A stretch of 64,000 nucleotides of DNA from Epiperipatus broadwayi (Eukaryota > Onychophora > Udeonychophora > Euonychophora > Peripatidae). Both the position numbers and the translations under genes were made by a program. The DNA lies in contig JAQFVV010012441.1 of NCBI GenBank assembly GCA_028023455.1, positions 5,505,492 through 5,569,491 on the forward strand, given 5' to 3'. Under the pieces are notes generated by a model. It was not told the origin of the DNA. It made no database searches and worked only from the letters and a program-made list of their open reading frames with translations. Below, piece by piece: positions 35,524 to 47,424 of this stretch. The number at the start of each line of letters is the position of its first letter. Positions within the stretch are counted from its first letter, which is position 1.

Positions 35524-36120
35524 AGGAATATAAGGCTTAATAACTTTAGTAATAATGCTGACATTCAAAAGTGTGAATCTGCTGCTGATTATATAGAATT
35601 AGGTTATAATTATGAATGTATTAGACATGTTGTATTTAATAATAATATTTATAGGCATGACATTAATAGGACAGATTTAGTGGTTAGTAAGGATAAAGTT
35701 TATATCTTTACCATTTAAGTCATCAATATATAATTTGGTTTATAAGAATAGTCATTTGTTAGGAGTATTGAAGGTTTCATGGAAGAAAGGTTCTGATTTG
35801 AAATCATTACTGAATGGTTCAAAACAGTCAAATTGATAGTCAATCTATTCCCAGTATTGTTTATAAGATTCCTTGGAGTTGTATTAAGATTTATATAGAT
35901 AAGAGGAAATTTAGCCTTAATGAAAGGATTAAAGTTCATATAATTAGAGTTAAACATAGATATCATAACTCAGCTTTATATATTCATGAATTGAATACAG
36001 GGCACAAAATGTTATTTGACAATGCATTGGTTATTTTTTTACAAAAAGAATGAATTAAAAAGAATAGTAAAAGGAACTTTAATGATAAGCTTTTTCAATC
36101 TGAAGTTATCAGTTTTATGA
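35524..36120 (+). pseudogene. PLE connector and GIY-YIG domain, frameshifted
   Basis: The 5' part reads NADIQKCESAADYIELGY and DINRTDLVVSKDKV, the region between RT and nuclease. After frame changes, SIVYKIPWSCIKIYIDKRKF follows. The second half-motif YIG has become YID and the first Cys is Trp, so this copy is more damaged than P4. Then LNERIKVHI and HELNTGHKMLFDNALVIF follow. Confidence 0.82.
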
Positions 36121-36192
36121 AGACATCCTTTGATATAAAGGGAAGTTGTTTTTTGAATTGAATTATGGAAAAGTTTGTTTGATTTGTATATG

Positions 36193-37194
36193 CACCTGGG
36201 TCTCATTTTACATGATAGATAGGTTCCTCAGAAAACACGTGCAAAAGAAATCACACAAAAATAGATGTAATTTACCTTGAAAAAGGAGGGATATGGACTG
36301 TGATTTTTCAAAAATCACATAAAAGCCAAACACCAATGTAAAATTACTTTAAAATTCACACAAAAAAATAAGGAAATAAAATATGACTAATAAAAAATTT
36401 CAAATTTGAAAAAAATTGATACAAGACAAACTTTTTTTAATTATAATATTTAATTTTATTCAAAACAATATATTTTTATGCATAATTTACAGTACAGTAA
36501 TTGACATTTTTATACATGTTTTAATTAATATCACTACTTGCTGATAAACGGGTTCATTTGCAAACTGGTAAAAAATCAGATTCTTCACAAGAGGAAATAC
36601 AACTAGCGCCAACTTCACTCTCATGTTGTGTTAATGGTTTTCTGGTGACAACATAATTAGTAATTAATCTTTAAGATAATGATTTTATTAATTGTTTATG
36701 AAGCTTGTGATATCCAGACATACAACCATTTAGCTCTCATTGGAATTTAAAAGCAAGTTTGTGATTAGCGTCATTAATAAGAAAATAATTAAAAATAAAC
36801 TTGCGGACACTAAATGATTAATAATTGATTACATTCTTTTTTAAAAAGCAAAAACAGAATATGATTTAAAATGCAAAATTAACACACACAATGTTTGAAC
36901 AAATTTACGTTATAATCTTGTAAAATTTAATGTGGGTATACATAAAATGTGGAAATCATGATTTTAATTTCATTATTGCATAAAATTTTACTATTATAAA
37001 GCACTGAAAATATTGAAATTGCTAAGATAAAAGTTGAATTCCAATAATGTGCTATTACTTTCAATATGACGTACATGTGTGAAATTTATTATTTAAAGTA
37101 ATAACGCATTATTGGAGTTCGACTTTCGAAGAAACATGAATCACGTAACTTCAAAAACACGTTAAATAAATCCACGTAAAATGAGACCCAGGTG
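36193..37194. mobile_element. TIR transposon T1, about 1.0 kb, non-autonomous
   Basis: It is bounded by perfect 19-bp inverted repeats, CACCTGGGTCTCATTTTAC at 36193-36211 and its complement at 37176-37194. It encodes nothing and has inserted in the PLE P5. Flanking bases are TA-rich, so the target duplication cannot be read with confidence. Superfamily unknown. Confidence 0.9.
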
Positions 37195-37597
37195 TATATA
37201 TATGTTGTTTCTTTAGTTTGATTTTCTCTTGACAAGAACTATTTTTAATAGATGAAACCATGGTCATGTAAGGATTTCGGTAAAATTTGGATTTTTATCT
37301 AGTATTGTATTGTTTTATCATTTTGTATATTGTTTTATCGTTTTGTATTCTAATTTTATATGTATTAGTGTTTTAGAGATTAAAAATAACTGTTTGTGAG
37401 ACATTAATGATTTTGATGAAAATTTGACTTCTTAATAAATATTGTATATTTTTGCAACTTTTAAATTTAATTCTTTTTATTACTTATAAGAATACTTTAA
37501 ATATTAACTATTATAACAAATAATGTAATTTTTTTACAAGTTCATCTCATTTTATCCCTATAACCTGGAGTTCATATATAGGTTTAGAAAATATGTA

Positions 37598-38806
37598 CAC
37601 TTGGGTCCTTTTTTATGCAGACTTATTTAACATGATTTTGAAGTTACGCGATTCATGTTTCACTGGAAGTCGACCTCCGATAATACGCTATTACTTTAAA
37701 TAATAAATTTCGCGCACTTACGTTATATTGAAAGTAATAGCACATTATTGGAATTCTACTTTCATCTTAGTAATTTCAATATTTTCAGTGCTTTATAATA
37801 GTAAGATTTTATGCAATAATGAAATTAAAATCATGGCTTCCACATTTTATGTATACACACATTAAATTTTACAAGATTATAATGTAAATTTGTTCAAACA
37901 TTGTGCTTGTTAATTTTGCATTTTAAATCACATTCTGTTTTTGCTTTTTAAAAAAGAACGCAATCACTTATTAATCATTTAGTATCCACAAGTTTATTTT
38001 TAAAAGATCAGTAATAGCAGTTGGCACAATTAAAAATTAAAATCTGATTTTTAATTGTAATTAACAATTTAAAAATTACTTAAGGGCGACTTGAAATTAA
38101 TGTGATGTAAAACGAAATTTGATTTTTAAATGGAATTGAAAATTAAAGACAAAAATAAGAATTTAAATTTTAGTTATTAGTTTTAATTAAATTTTTCCCA
38201 GCAGTGGTGAATAAATGTATTTTTATTATCATAAGTCTAAGTTCATAAACAATTAATAAAATCATTGTCGTCATCAACAGAAAACCATTAACACAACATG
38301 AGAGTGAACTTGGCGCTAGTTGTATTTCCTTTTGTGAGAATAATTGCTGAGATATTCTTGACTTCGTTTAAGGAGAAGCCACATACATCACATCACATCA
38401 CATGAGAATCTGATTTTTTACTAGTTTGCAAACAAACGTATTTTTGGGCAAATGGCGATAATAATTAAAACATGTATAAAAAAATGTAAATTACTGCACT
38501 GTAAATTATGCATAAAAATATATTATTTTGAATAAAATTTAATATTATAGTTAAAAAAAGTTTGTCTTGTATCAATTTTTTTCAAATTTGAAATTTTTTA
38601 TTAGTCATATTTTATTTCCTTATTTTTTTTTTTTTTTGCGTGAATTTTAAGATAATTTTACGTTGGTGCTTTGCTTTTACGCGAATTTTGAAAAATCACA
38701 GACCACAGCCCCCCTTTTTCAATGTAAGTTACATCTATTTTTGCGCAATTTCGTTTGTGCATGTTTTCTGAGGAACCTATCTATCGTGTAAAATGAGACC
38801 CAGGTA
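37598..38806. mobile_element. TIR transposon T2, about 1.2 kb, inverted relative to T1
   Basis: It is collinear with the reverse complement of T1 over nearly its full length. Its ends are CACTTGGGTCC (degraded) and GTAAAATGAGACCCAGGT. It carries extra internal sequence, including a short CATCACATCACATC-type repeat near 38390. Non-coding. Confidence 0.88.
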
Positions 38807-39524
38807 TATATATTTTCTTCAAGCCACAAATAAAAGATATTTTTAGGATAAATGGCCAAGAATAAACATAGGTAACCATTATTTATTAATTAGAAAATAA
38901 ATATATTGTAGTAAACTGAATTTCAAGAAATTGTAGAAAAATGAGCAAAATGTTGATGGAACATTATATGTAGGTCAGGTAAACCGGATGTTTAATGTAA
39001 TTATATGTTTAACAGGATGTTTATTTTAATTATATGTTTTAAAGTACAAAGTATGTTTTAAAATACAAAACAAAAATTTAGAAGAATGTTACTTGTGATG
39101 TGAGGCACAGTTTGATACCTTATGAAACATGACTGATGATAAACTATACAAACTTTTTTGAACTCCAAAATCATATTGTTATTCACTTTTGTTGAAGTTT
39201 GAAAACACAATCTAAATGTTTGGGCACAGCCGACAATAGTTTTCTTTAATACTTTAAATAATAAATAGATATGCAGATAATGTTAATATAGACAATATAG
39301 ACTTAGATCTTTTTATGTGCCCTATTCTTGACTAATAACCGAACCATTCATTATTTAATTTTTTTTTTAAGTTCTTACAAAGATCTGATTTCCGATCAGT
39401 AAAAAGTCTACCTGAGCATTTCTCTCTCCTTGTCAGGTAGCTTGTGACTGCATATATACAAGACGAAAGAATCTGAAAAGAAATATAATGCTAGCCTATA
39501 TGTGTATCATAATAAAAATAATAA
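38807..39524. other. AT-rich spacer
   Basis: Nothing recognised. Confidence 0.4.
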
Positions 39525-39840
39525 TTATGACGGTAATAAACTATTATAAACACTCTTTCAATCCACTTTCAGTTAATTTCTTAAACCTGTCTCAACAGCC
39601 ATTAAATTTAAAATGAAAAAAAAAAAACAAAGCGGAAGCAAATGTCACCGATTCAAATCCCATGTATACCGTATTTTAACGTTAGCAATTTGTTTATTTA
39701 TTAAATGCATTTTATTACTATTTATAAAAATTGCCTCCTTAATTTTTCTTTTATTATGGTTTCACTCTTCATGAAGAATTTTCACACTTTCAATATCAAT
39801 TTTAAATTTATATTTACATGTTTTTCATATATATAAAATG
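39525..39840. mobile_element. PLE composite fragment P2
   Basis: 39525-39620 matches the 5' end of the PLE at 1063-1150 in direct orientation (ACGGTAATAAACTATTATAA). 39690-39835 is the reverse complement of that element's 3' end (2390-2520). The coding middle is absent. A B-box-like GATTCAAATCCC lies in the 70-base junction. Confidence 0.8.
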
Positions 39841-40020
39841 GAAGTAACGTCTTTCACTGAGTTAAGTAATGTGAATAAATAATTAAAAGACAAGAGTGAA
39901 TACTAACTGTCCTTTAGCATTTATTGATATTACTGCTTAGTTCATATATTAATTTTAAATTAAAGTGAATTCCACATATTCATTTTATATTTATATACAT
40001 TTAAGTGAAATGTAATTATA

Positions 40021-40700
40021 AGAGTTTGAACTCAGACTTTCAAGCTCCATCTTGTCATCTACTCCATCTTATACAACCTATACACACAATCACATAATGT
40101 GATAAAGATATATAATCTTAAAATATATAATATTTTGTACTAAACCAGCTCTCATTAGTTGGTCCAGATCATCATTTCCCAAACATTTTCATAATCAGTG
40201 CTCATTTTATATTAAGATAACAAATCTTCAAACTTTACTGGACAGGCTTCAATCTTCTACACTCTCCAACTCTTCAGCCATCAATATCATTAAAAATTTG
40301 ATAATGACTGTTCAAAAGACATGTTTGCTAAGTTTTTTTTGACTTGTGGTCAACATAAGCATAACAAAAAATTGGAAACATGGGTTTTGACCATGCCGTC
40401 ATCATAATTTTAATGATATGGATAGCTAAAGACTTGTAGAGTGGAGTAGTTTGAAGCCTGGTCATTACCATTTGAAGAGTTGCTATTTTAATGCTAATTG
40501 ATTATTGATTATATATATATATATATGTGTGTGTGTGTGGGAGATGATAATCTCAACTAGTTGTTGAGTGCTGGTTCAACACAAAATAGGTATTTTGGAG
40601 GTCATTTATCTTTTTCAAATGTATTTGGTCGTATGTATCGATTATATAAGATGGAGTGGATAACAAAAGCGAGTTTGAGAGACTGGTTCAAACCCTTATA
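40021..40700. mobile_element. Fold-back family A, copy A4
   Basis: Two inverted arms (about 40021-40340 and 40375-40700) match A1-A3. At the right end the plus strand reads AGATGGAGTGG (A-box-like) at about 40649 and GGTTCAAACCC, a perfect B box, at 40685-40695, then a TA tract. Pol III-type boxes thus face outward at the arm end. The LTR of the next element starts in that TA tract. Confidence 0.8.
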
Positions 40701-40714
40701 ATATATATATATAT

Positions 40715-43422
40715 TGAAACAGTTAGATCGGAGAATCGATCTTAGTTTCATGGTTTTCCAAATTTTGGTATGGCAAACTTAGTACTAACCGTTATTCCCG
40801 CGCAATGAGGCTTTGTCCATCCAAGCCACGTAAAGTTAAATTGTTTGTTTCATGTTTGGTATAAATAATTTAATAAAATCTCTTGTATGAATATTGTAAA
40901 TAGTAAGATATATGTCGTTTATGTGTGCATGGTTTGTATATCAATACAAGATTATTTAAAAAAAAAAAGGGAGAGAAAGTTTCATGCACGAATAATTCTT
41001 TATTTTAAATAGTTAAATATGTACAAATTCATAGAAAATTACTTGTACAAATTTATTTAAAACCCTGATCAAAGGTTGCATTCCATTAAGCATTGATTTG
41101 ACTATCTTGTACAAAAGGAAGGTATTAATTAATTGTTTTGCGAACAGAGTAAAATTGTTTGACCGTCTTAGTAATTAAATCAATTGTTAGATTATTCGTA
41201 AAGCCATTTCCTAATTGGAAATGGGTTGCAGACATATTGTTGAATCTACTTATCTACAAAATGTTTGTGTAAGTGGAAATGTAAGTGGCATAATTGAGGG
41301 AATTTATCTTAAAACATTCCAATGTACAGAGTGGGTAGGTGAAAGTGAATATTGATGGAGGCCAGAAACCAAAGGAGGAGGAGTCCAAAATGAAGTAATA
41401 AATAATTGAGAGAATTGTGGGAACATTTGACCATTTTTTTTACATTACATTCTTGTTTTTCTCTTGGCCACCCTGCAAAAAGGAGTGCTGGAGAGCGAAA
41501 TTAGAGAGTGCTATATTAAGAAGTTCCTGCCGATTAAACCTCCCTAGCCTGCCGAAATATCATGTGCCTGTGGTTTCAGTTTTCTAACCTTCATGTGTCT
41601 GTGATTCCAGTTTTCCAATCTTCAATTTTGAAATCCATTATGTCATTATAAAGAATCAAAATGCGCGCCTACATTCTGAACAATCACCATCGCGAGGAAA
41701 AAGTCCGGATGAAGAAAGAATGGTAAATGTACTTTACACAACCTTTTCACTTTCTTTTAACTTTGGTCCCTTATTTAATTACGGTTATGTTTTAATCTTG
41801 TACTAAATATGTTAAATATTTGTTTTTGTTTGCTAAAATGTCTACAGTAAACCTGTCAGTAAGTTTCTCCCTCCCCCTTTTATATTTCTTTTACTCTAGT
41901 TTTTAAATAGCAATTTGCTAAGCCTTTATATTTTATGACGACTTTTAATAAATATTTTGTTTACTATTATATACATTTCGGTTTAAATTAATGGCAATTG
42001 ATATTTTTCAACTCGATTAAAGATATTTAAGGTTCCACTTAGATAATGATTATTATATTGAATATAAATTTCATATAGAATAAATAATTGATTCCTTGTG
42101 TTTCGAGTTGGAGGGTATTGATGTATGTATTATGGTTTTAATTAATGATGTTTTATTCTATGCCACCGGGTAGTTAATATTTAGAATCGATTTTATCTAT
42201 TTGATTGCATATTTTCTTATACGAGGGAAAGGGGAAATAATAATAAAAGGTAGCCATTATTGTATTACTACCTTCCGAACAGTTGGGAACAGTATGAGAT
42301 TCAGAGTGTAATTGAGTAATAGTTAAGCATATGGTCTTTTGAACCTACCGTTTGGTTTTTAATTACTTTGTCAGACGATTACGTGGAAAAACTTTTGGAG
42401 GAATAAATGAAGTCTTATATATATTTATAAACTTACTTCAGTCATTCGTTACACAATGTTACTGGTTTAGTGCTACTTTTGCTTCCCATAGCTTGATTCG
42501 GTGCCTCGTCTGTGACTTCAAACAAGGGAGAAAGAAATTCTTCCCTAGACTTACCTGAGGGTGTGACTTGCTAAAGTGCAAGCTGCCCAGCCTTCTGTTA
42601 ACACACCGCAAACTATTACCTTTGATTTATTATATTCATCTCTAATAGCCGCCAGTTACATCACTTCTATATTATAAAATATAAGCTTATTTTCCATCCC
42701 CATAATACATGATGATTTGTTTTTCTTTTAAAACCAACGAAGTTACTTTAGTTTAATAAAATAATTTAGTATAATAAGGATAAAACATTTGAAGTTTTAT
42801 TTTACTCTGACTCTCATATATATCGTATATAATTAAACACGTAAATCAATCAATTGTTTTGAGTTATGCTAGTGTTGTATTTAGAGAAGAAATCATTTGT
42901 GATATTGTCTACACCGGGCATGGGATACAATGGTTATAAAGTCAACCCAGAAATATCAATGAAATGTTGTTTGTCAATTGTAATATGTTCCATTAAAGAC
43001 TAGAAGTAAACTAATTGATATTGTATATAACAAGTTAACCGTACTGTATGTGAATCTTATTTAATAGCAATAATAATTATTAAATATTTGTATAATCTAT
43101 TTCGCCTAACTATTCATTCAAATAGTTATTTATCGCCATTTGATTACTGTCTGTATCGACAACCCAAGAAAATATATATATTGATCGTTTACAGCATTGA
43201 GAGTACACCACACATCTATATATAAATTAGTCAGGATATATTGTTTGTTTTTTCCACCGAGCTAGTTTAGGCAATACCGTGTACCATGGATTTTGTTATA
43301 CCTCGGTCATTTGTACGCAGGGTTTGGGTTTGAATTCAGTTTGGTTTCGGATTTACTTCTGGATTGTCTGGGTTCAAAGTCTGTTTCTGTGTATAATTGA
43401 TGGGATGCAGTTGACCGGTACA
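40715..43422 (+). repeat. 5' LTR
   Basis: It begins TGAAACAGTTAGAT and ends GACCGGTACA. It is collinear with the 3' LTR apart from one gap of about 47 bases near 41525. In the 75 bases from TTAGTACTAACC I counted four differences from the 3' copy, mostly at CpG positions in this copy. Confidence 0.88.
41661..41726 (+). CDS. 21-codon frame in the 5' LTR
   Basis: It encodes MRAYILNNHHREEKVRMKKE plus Trp, then TAA. It starts in AATCAAAATG, a reasonable initiation context. The frame ends on TGGTAAAT, which also fits a splice donor (G|GTAAAT), so it could be a short leader exon rather than a stand-alone peptide. The 3' LTR preserves it with one residue changed. Function unknown; it is short enough to be chance. 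Confidence 0.35.
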   Translation: MRAYILNNHHREEKVRMKKEW

Positions 43423-43564
43423 GTAGGTTAAATTTGGACACCCTCCATGGTGCTCTGATGAAGATATCTCCCACACCCTGTAGAATAGATAAGAGTAAAT
43501 GAGTTATTGGGATATATTTTTTGTTCATACTGTTGAGATATAGTTTGCATTATTAAATGGGCAG
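43423..43564 (+). other. Start of the LTR-element interior
   Basis: A primer-binding site is expected just after the LTR. GTAGGTTAAATT follows directly, and TGGACACCCTCC starts 12 bases in. I cannot match this to a tRNA with confidence. The minus-strand frame at 43307-43528 is a shadow. Confidence 0.35.
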
Positions 43565-43712
43565 TTTTATAGTGATAATAAAATAATTTAATATATCCAG
43601 CACACAGTTCTTCTTTTCAAAATAGTTCATATATATCTAATATAGAAATAAAACAAATGAACTCCTTCTTTTTAAAACTTGATTTTTTATGACTATAATC
43701 ATGAAAAAGAAA

Positions 43713-43750
43713 TCCAACTTTTCGACTATTTTTATAGTCTTTTTCAATGC
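43713..43750 (-). ncRNA. Hammerhead-like hairpin, left arm of D
   Basis: Minus strand: ATTGAAAAA, GACTAT, AAAA, ATAGTC, GAAAAG, TTGG. Stem II is a perfect 6-bp pair and is followed by GAAA. The CTGANGA strand has decayed to TTGAAAA. The family form seen in PLE-type hammerheads would be close to CTGAAGA. Confidence 0.4.
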
Positions 43751-43904
43751 ACACTAAAATAAAATATATATACAATAAATATCACGTATTCCAAAAAAAA
43801 AAAAATGAATTAAAAATTACAAAATATATTCATAACCAAAATTTTCTTTTTTTTACCTTATCCCACTTCCCTTTCCTATAGGATTTAATTAAAAGTTTTT
43901 AAAT

Positions 43905-43940
43905 GATATATATATATATATATATATCATTTATATATAT

Positions 43941-43980
<40 letters not shown>

Positions 43981-43984
43981 TTTT
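43905..43984. repeat. (TA)n centre of palindrome D
   Basis: TA tracts broken by ATCATTTATA and AAA. They join the two arms. Confidence 0.9.
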
Positions 43985-44153
43985 AAAAAGAAATTAGTTG
44001 TGTTTAAGTTGTGATTGTAATAGGAAAGGGGAGTGAGATAAGGTAAAAAAAAAAGAAAATTTTGGTTATGAATATATTTTGTAATTTTTAATTCATTTAA
44101 TTTTTTTTTTTGGAATATGTGATATTTATTGCATATATATTTTATTTTAGTGT

Positions 44154-44192
44154 GCCTTGAAAAGGACTATAAAAAATAGTCAAAACGTTGGA
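44154..44192 (+). ncRNA. Hammerhead-like hairpin, right arm of D
   Basis: Plus-strand counterpart of 43713-43750: CCTTGAAAAG, GACTAT, AAAAA, ATAGTC, AAAACG, TTGG. Here GAAA reads AAAA, the same change seen in several hammerheads of the other family. CC before and GG after the core can pair as a short stem I. Confidence 0.4.
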
Positions 44193-44276
44193 TTTCTTTT
44201 TCATGATTATAGTCATAAAAAATCAAGTTTTAAAAAGAAGGAGTTTGCTTGTTTTATTTTTATATTTTATAGTGAT

Positions 44277-45673
44277 GTTTTGAAGTAAGTCAAATAGACT
44301 AATATTTTTTCATTGTTAAGTAGTTTTATTTAAATATACTATCCGCTAATATTGTTAAGAGAATATAGTGATACATTAAGTTTTTTTTTTGGAAAAAAAG
44401 GATATAATAATAGAAAAGTGAACATACTAAAATAATACTATAATCAATCATATATTAAAAACATACTTGTTTTTTTTTCCATATTATTTTGATATGACAG
44501 ATAATGATTATTTGCAAGTAATTACAATAAAATCTTCAAAGCAAGTATATAGCATTTGTGCAGAATTATTTTTCTTAGAAGTTATTTCACAAAAACTACA
44601 ATTCGTAAATGTTGATTTTTTTTTAACCACTGAATCTCATCTAGTTCAATTGCAAATGCTTTCCATTACTAGTAAAGGAAGATTCTTTTATACTTTATAT
44701 CTGTAAAATAAATTTAAAAATTATGAATTTGAATTTGTGAATGCCAAATAAAACTTTTACTTATTATGTGATAATATTTCAACACTAAAGTCCTATTTTT
44801 ATACTTACTGAAGTTTTAGTTAAGCCTGTACTGGAAAATTTTTAATTCTTGCTGGAATATGCATAGTAAAGAAATTTAAACTTTACTTGAGTTTACTAGC
44901 AAAATATGGTGAAATAATGATGTTTACATCTCTTCTAAGCAAAAATATCCAATTAAATGTATATATAATAAATTTATTTTGATATAGATAGTAAAAATTA
45001 ATATTGATTTAGAAAATTATAAAAAATATATGAATTTAATGATATAGAAGTTTTATTTTAAAACTGAATTTGAATTTATTATTGTTAAAATTGATTTTTT
45101 ATTTACTAAATGATGAATTTTAATTCTGACATATTTATATTTTGCTATATTTATTGGTTCTTTAGTTTTTTTAGTACTGTCAAAATATTAGATCTTAAAA
45201 AAATCTACTGAAATAATGATCACATCCTTCCTTGTAAATGAAATTACTCTATTATGTTTGTATGTAATTAATTGATTTAGATAATAAATTTAGGAGCAAC
45301 CTGTCTACTCTACTCCAATATAATTAAAAAGCATTCTGTAAGCTGGACTCCTGATGTTTTTGATTTTGCATGATTTTTAGTGATATATATACTTATGTTC
45401 TAGAAAATCAGAAGTTTAATTGATAGCACCACAGAAGTTAGTGTCAATATTAATCAACGTTTTATTGAAACATGTTTTGAAGCAAATAACTGTATTTAAG
45501 TTGCATAATCAATTTATATATTTGGGTGAGCAGTGGATTAAATGATTCATTGTCCACATTTTGCTGACTGGCACCTTTCAAAAAAATTTGTCAGCAAAAA
45601 TGTTGTCCATACAGCAGTAGCAAATGTCTTGTTAAAAAAAAAAAAGAGAATTGCTGACAGTATTATAAAGTAG

Positions 45674-45720
<47 letters not shown>

Positions 45721-46063
45721 TAATTATTAGTATTTTTTTTTTGTATATAGGACTGAGGAAAACAGTTTGAATCGGGTGAAATAAATTTTGTCCCATTTTA
45801 TTAATAGTTTAGTCATATGTATAGAAAAAAAAAGGAAAAGGGGGTTGCTTTTATAACAGAAATTAATCGGAGCATAGGTGAAAGGAAGAAAGTGAGGCAT
45901 ACAAACTGGATGAGAAAGGAGGGAACTCAATATCTTGGCAGCTGGGGAAGATTAGACACATAGGATCAGGGATCAGTATCTCTTATGAATCTATAAATAA
46001 ATATTTTTGCAAAGACCAAATTGACATAACTAAAATTACGCATAGTTAAAAAAATTATATAAT
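44277..46063 (+). other. LTR-element interior, non-coding leader
   Basis: It is AT-rich with scattered stops, and it includes a TA tract at 45678-45719. From about 45750 the plus strand becomes purine-rich up to the gag start. The 79-codon frame at 44467-44706 has no recognised features. Confidence 0.45.
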
Positions 46064-47184
46064 ATGGAAGAGCTACAAGGAGAAAGTAAACCATCTGGAA
46101 GTAGTGCTGAATTGTCAGACACATCAAGTGACCATGAGGTTGTTTTTAAAGAAAAGTTTAATGTAGGGAAAAGCGGTAAACATTTAAAGAAGAACATCAA
46201 ACAGAGAGGTTGCAATGATGATGGAAAATTTTTTGCGATTCTTGAGGAAATGAGGGAGGATAGAAAACTAATGATGGCTATGATGGAGCGGATGTTGAAC
46301 ATTCAGGAAGGGCATATGGGAATTGACCGTAAGCCAGATTGAACAAGGGAGTCATACAGCAACACAAAGGAGGAAGAAGATGTTCAAACCAGACCAAAGG
46401 AGTTTGAAATTCAGAGCAGGGAAGACAGTGAAGAAGGAAGAATGAGACAGAAGGCAGAAGTTAATAATGATGAATCAGATCTGCAAATTGAGGGACAGGA
46501 TCAAGTTGAAGTACCAAAGGCAGCAGGGAAAACCGCTATCAAGGGGAATGAAATAAAATTACAGCAGACAACAAATCCACAAATAAGGATGGGTAATATA
46601 CCATATTATGGATTGTCCATTCAAATTCAAATATTTAAAGGTCAGCATGGGGAGAATCCAGCCATCCATTTAGATAGTATTAGGGAAATTTTCTGTTTAC
46701 ACCCAATGGCTGAGAAGGAGAAAACTACTGTGGCCAGCCATTATCTAAGGGAATCCATGAAAGCTTGGTGGAAATTATGGAACAATGTGCCGGTCATGAT
46801 TCAAGGCAATAAAAATGCACTTCTAAAAAGATATTGGGGTAAGGAAAGACAGGAGGGAATTTTACACAGATTCTCCAACCAGAAATATCATGAGAATAAT
46901 AGAGTTATGCAGCATTCTTCATTCACCAAGTGACGGTACTTAAATCCTTGACTGCTTTCAAATACAGTGATCAACACATTATCCAGATTATTGTTCATAA
47001 TATACCCATGTGGATACAAAGAATGATGCTGGGAATATACCCCATGTCATTTGAGAAAGCTATCGAACTTTTAAACCAGATAGATTATGGAGATTTGTCT
47101 CCAATGAGAAGAGAATGGGATCAGGGTCATCACAACACTAGACAATTAAAACAATATATACCTACCAACCCAGGAAGATCATAG
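46064..47184 (+). pseudogene. gag: gag-like protein of the LTR element, broken
   Basis: This would be the structural protein that packages element RNA. It starts at 46064 (MEELQGESKPSG). A charged N-terminal part has a possible coiled-coil segment (FFAILEEMREDRKLMMAMME). A TGA stop at about 46340 then interrupts the frame, which continues in the same frame. The capsid-like part has IQIFKGQHGENPAIHLDSI, EKTTVASHYLRESMKAWWK (the family's hydrophobic x-A-x-x-W motif) and NALLKRYWGKERQEGI. After a frame change near 46925, MTVLKSLTAFKYSDQHI and RMMLGIYPMSFEKAIELL follow. This layout fits retrotransposon gag (Ty3-like) capsids of about 370 residues. No CCHC zinc knuckle is visible. Confidence 0.75.
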
Positions 47185-47424
47185 TGGGAGCATGTAGTTC
47201 AGGGTACCTGGGTAAATGATCATAATATTTTAAATATAAATTCATGAGTAACAAATCATGGATATTAAAAAACTGACATTTGATAAAATGTATCATTTTA
47301 TGCCATGTTCAGATCCAAATTCTCACTAGGACTGTTCTCTGAAGTCAAATGACTTTGTAAGTTGATGCAGGTTCTGTAATATTTGTGTAAACATTTTTTT
47401 ATTATTTTTTTAAGGGAGAAGAAA
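47185..47424 (+). other. End of interior with polypurine tract
   Basis: Non-coding. AAGGGAGAAGAA, then one A, directly precedes the TG of the 3' LTR, the expected position for plus-strand priming. No pol sequence lies between gag and this tract. Confidence 0.7.

Larger units (their letters stand above)
35524..37585 (+). mobile_element. PLE copy P5, plus strand, split by a TIR element
   Basis: This is the mirror partner of P4 with slightly more 5' sequence. PLE sequence runs 35524-36192 and resumes at 37195. The 1-kb TIR element T1 lies between. Beyond about 37450 the homology with P4 fades. Confidence 0.8.
43565..44276. mobile_element. Palindromic element D with 12-bp target duplication
   Basis: TTTTATAGTGAT is repeated exactly at 43565-43576 and 44265-44276. 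Between them are two inverted arms (about 43645-43905 and 43985-44262), joined by TA tracts that complete the stem. Each arm holds a hammerhead-like hairpin. It is non-coding. It inserted into the LTR-element interior about 140 bases after the 5' LTR. Confidence 0.85.

Noticed and set aside
43307-43528. 73-codon minus-strand frame
   Set aside because: It spans the LTR end and the interior of the LTR element and has no recognisable feature.
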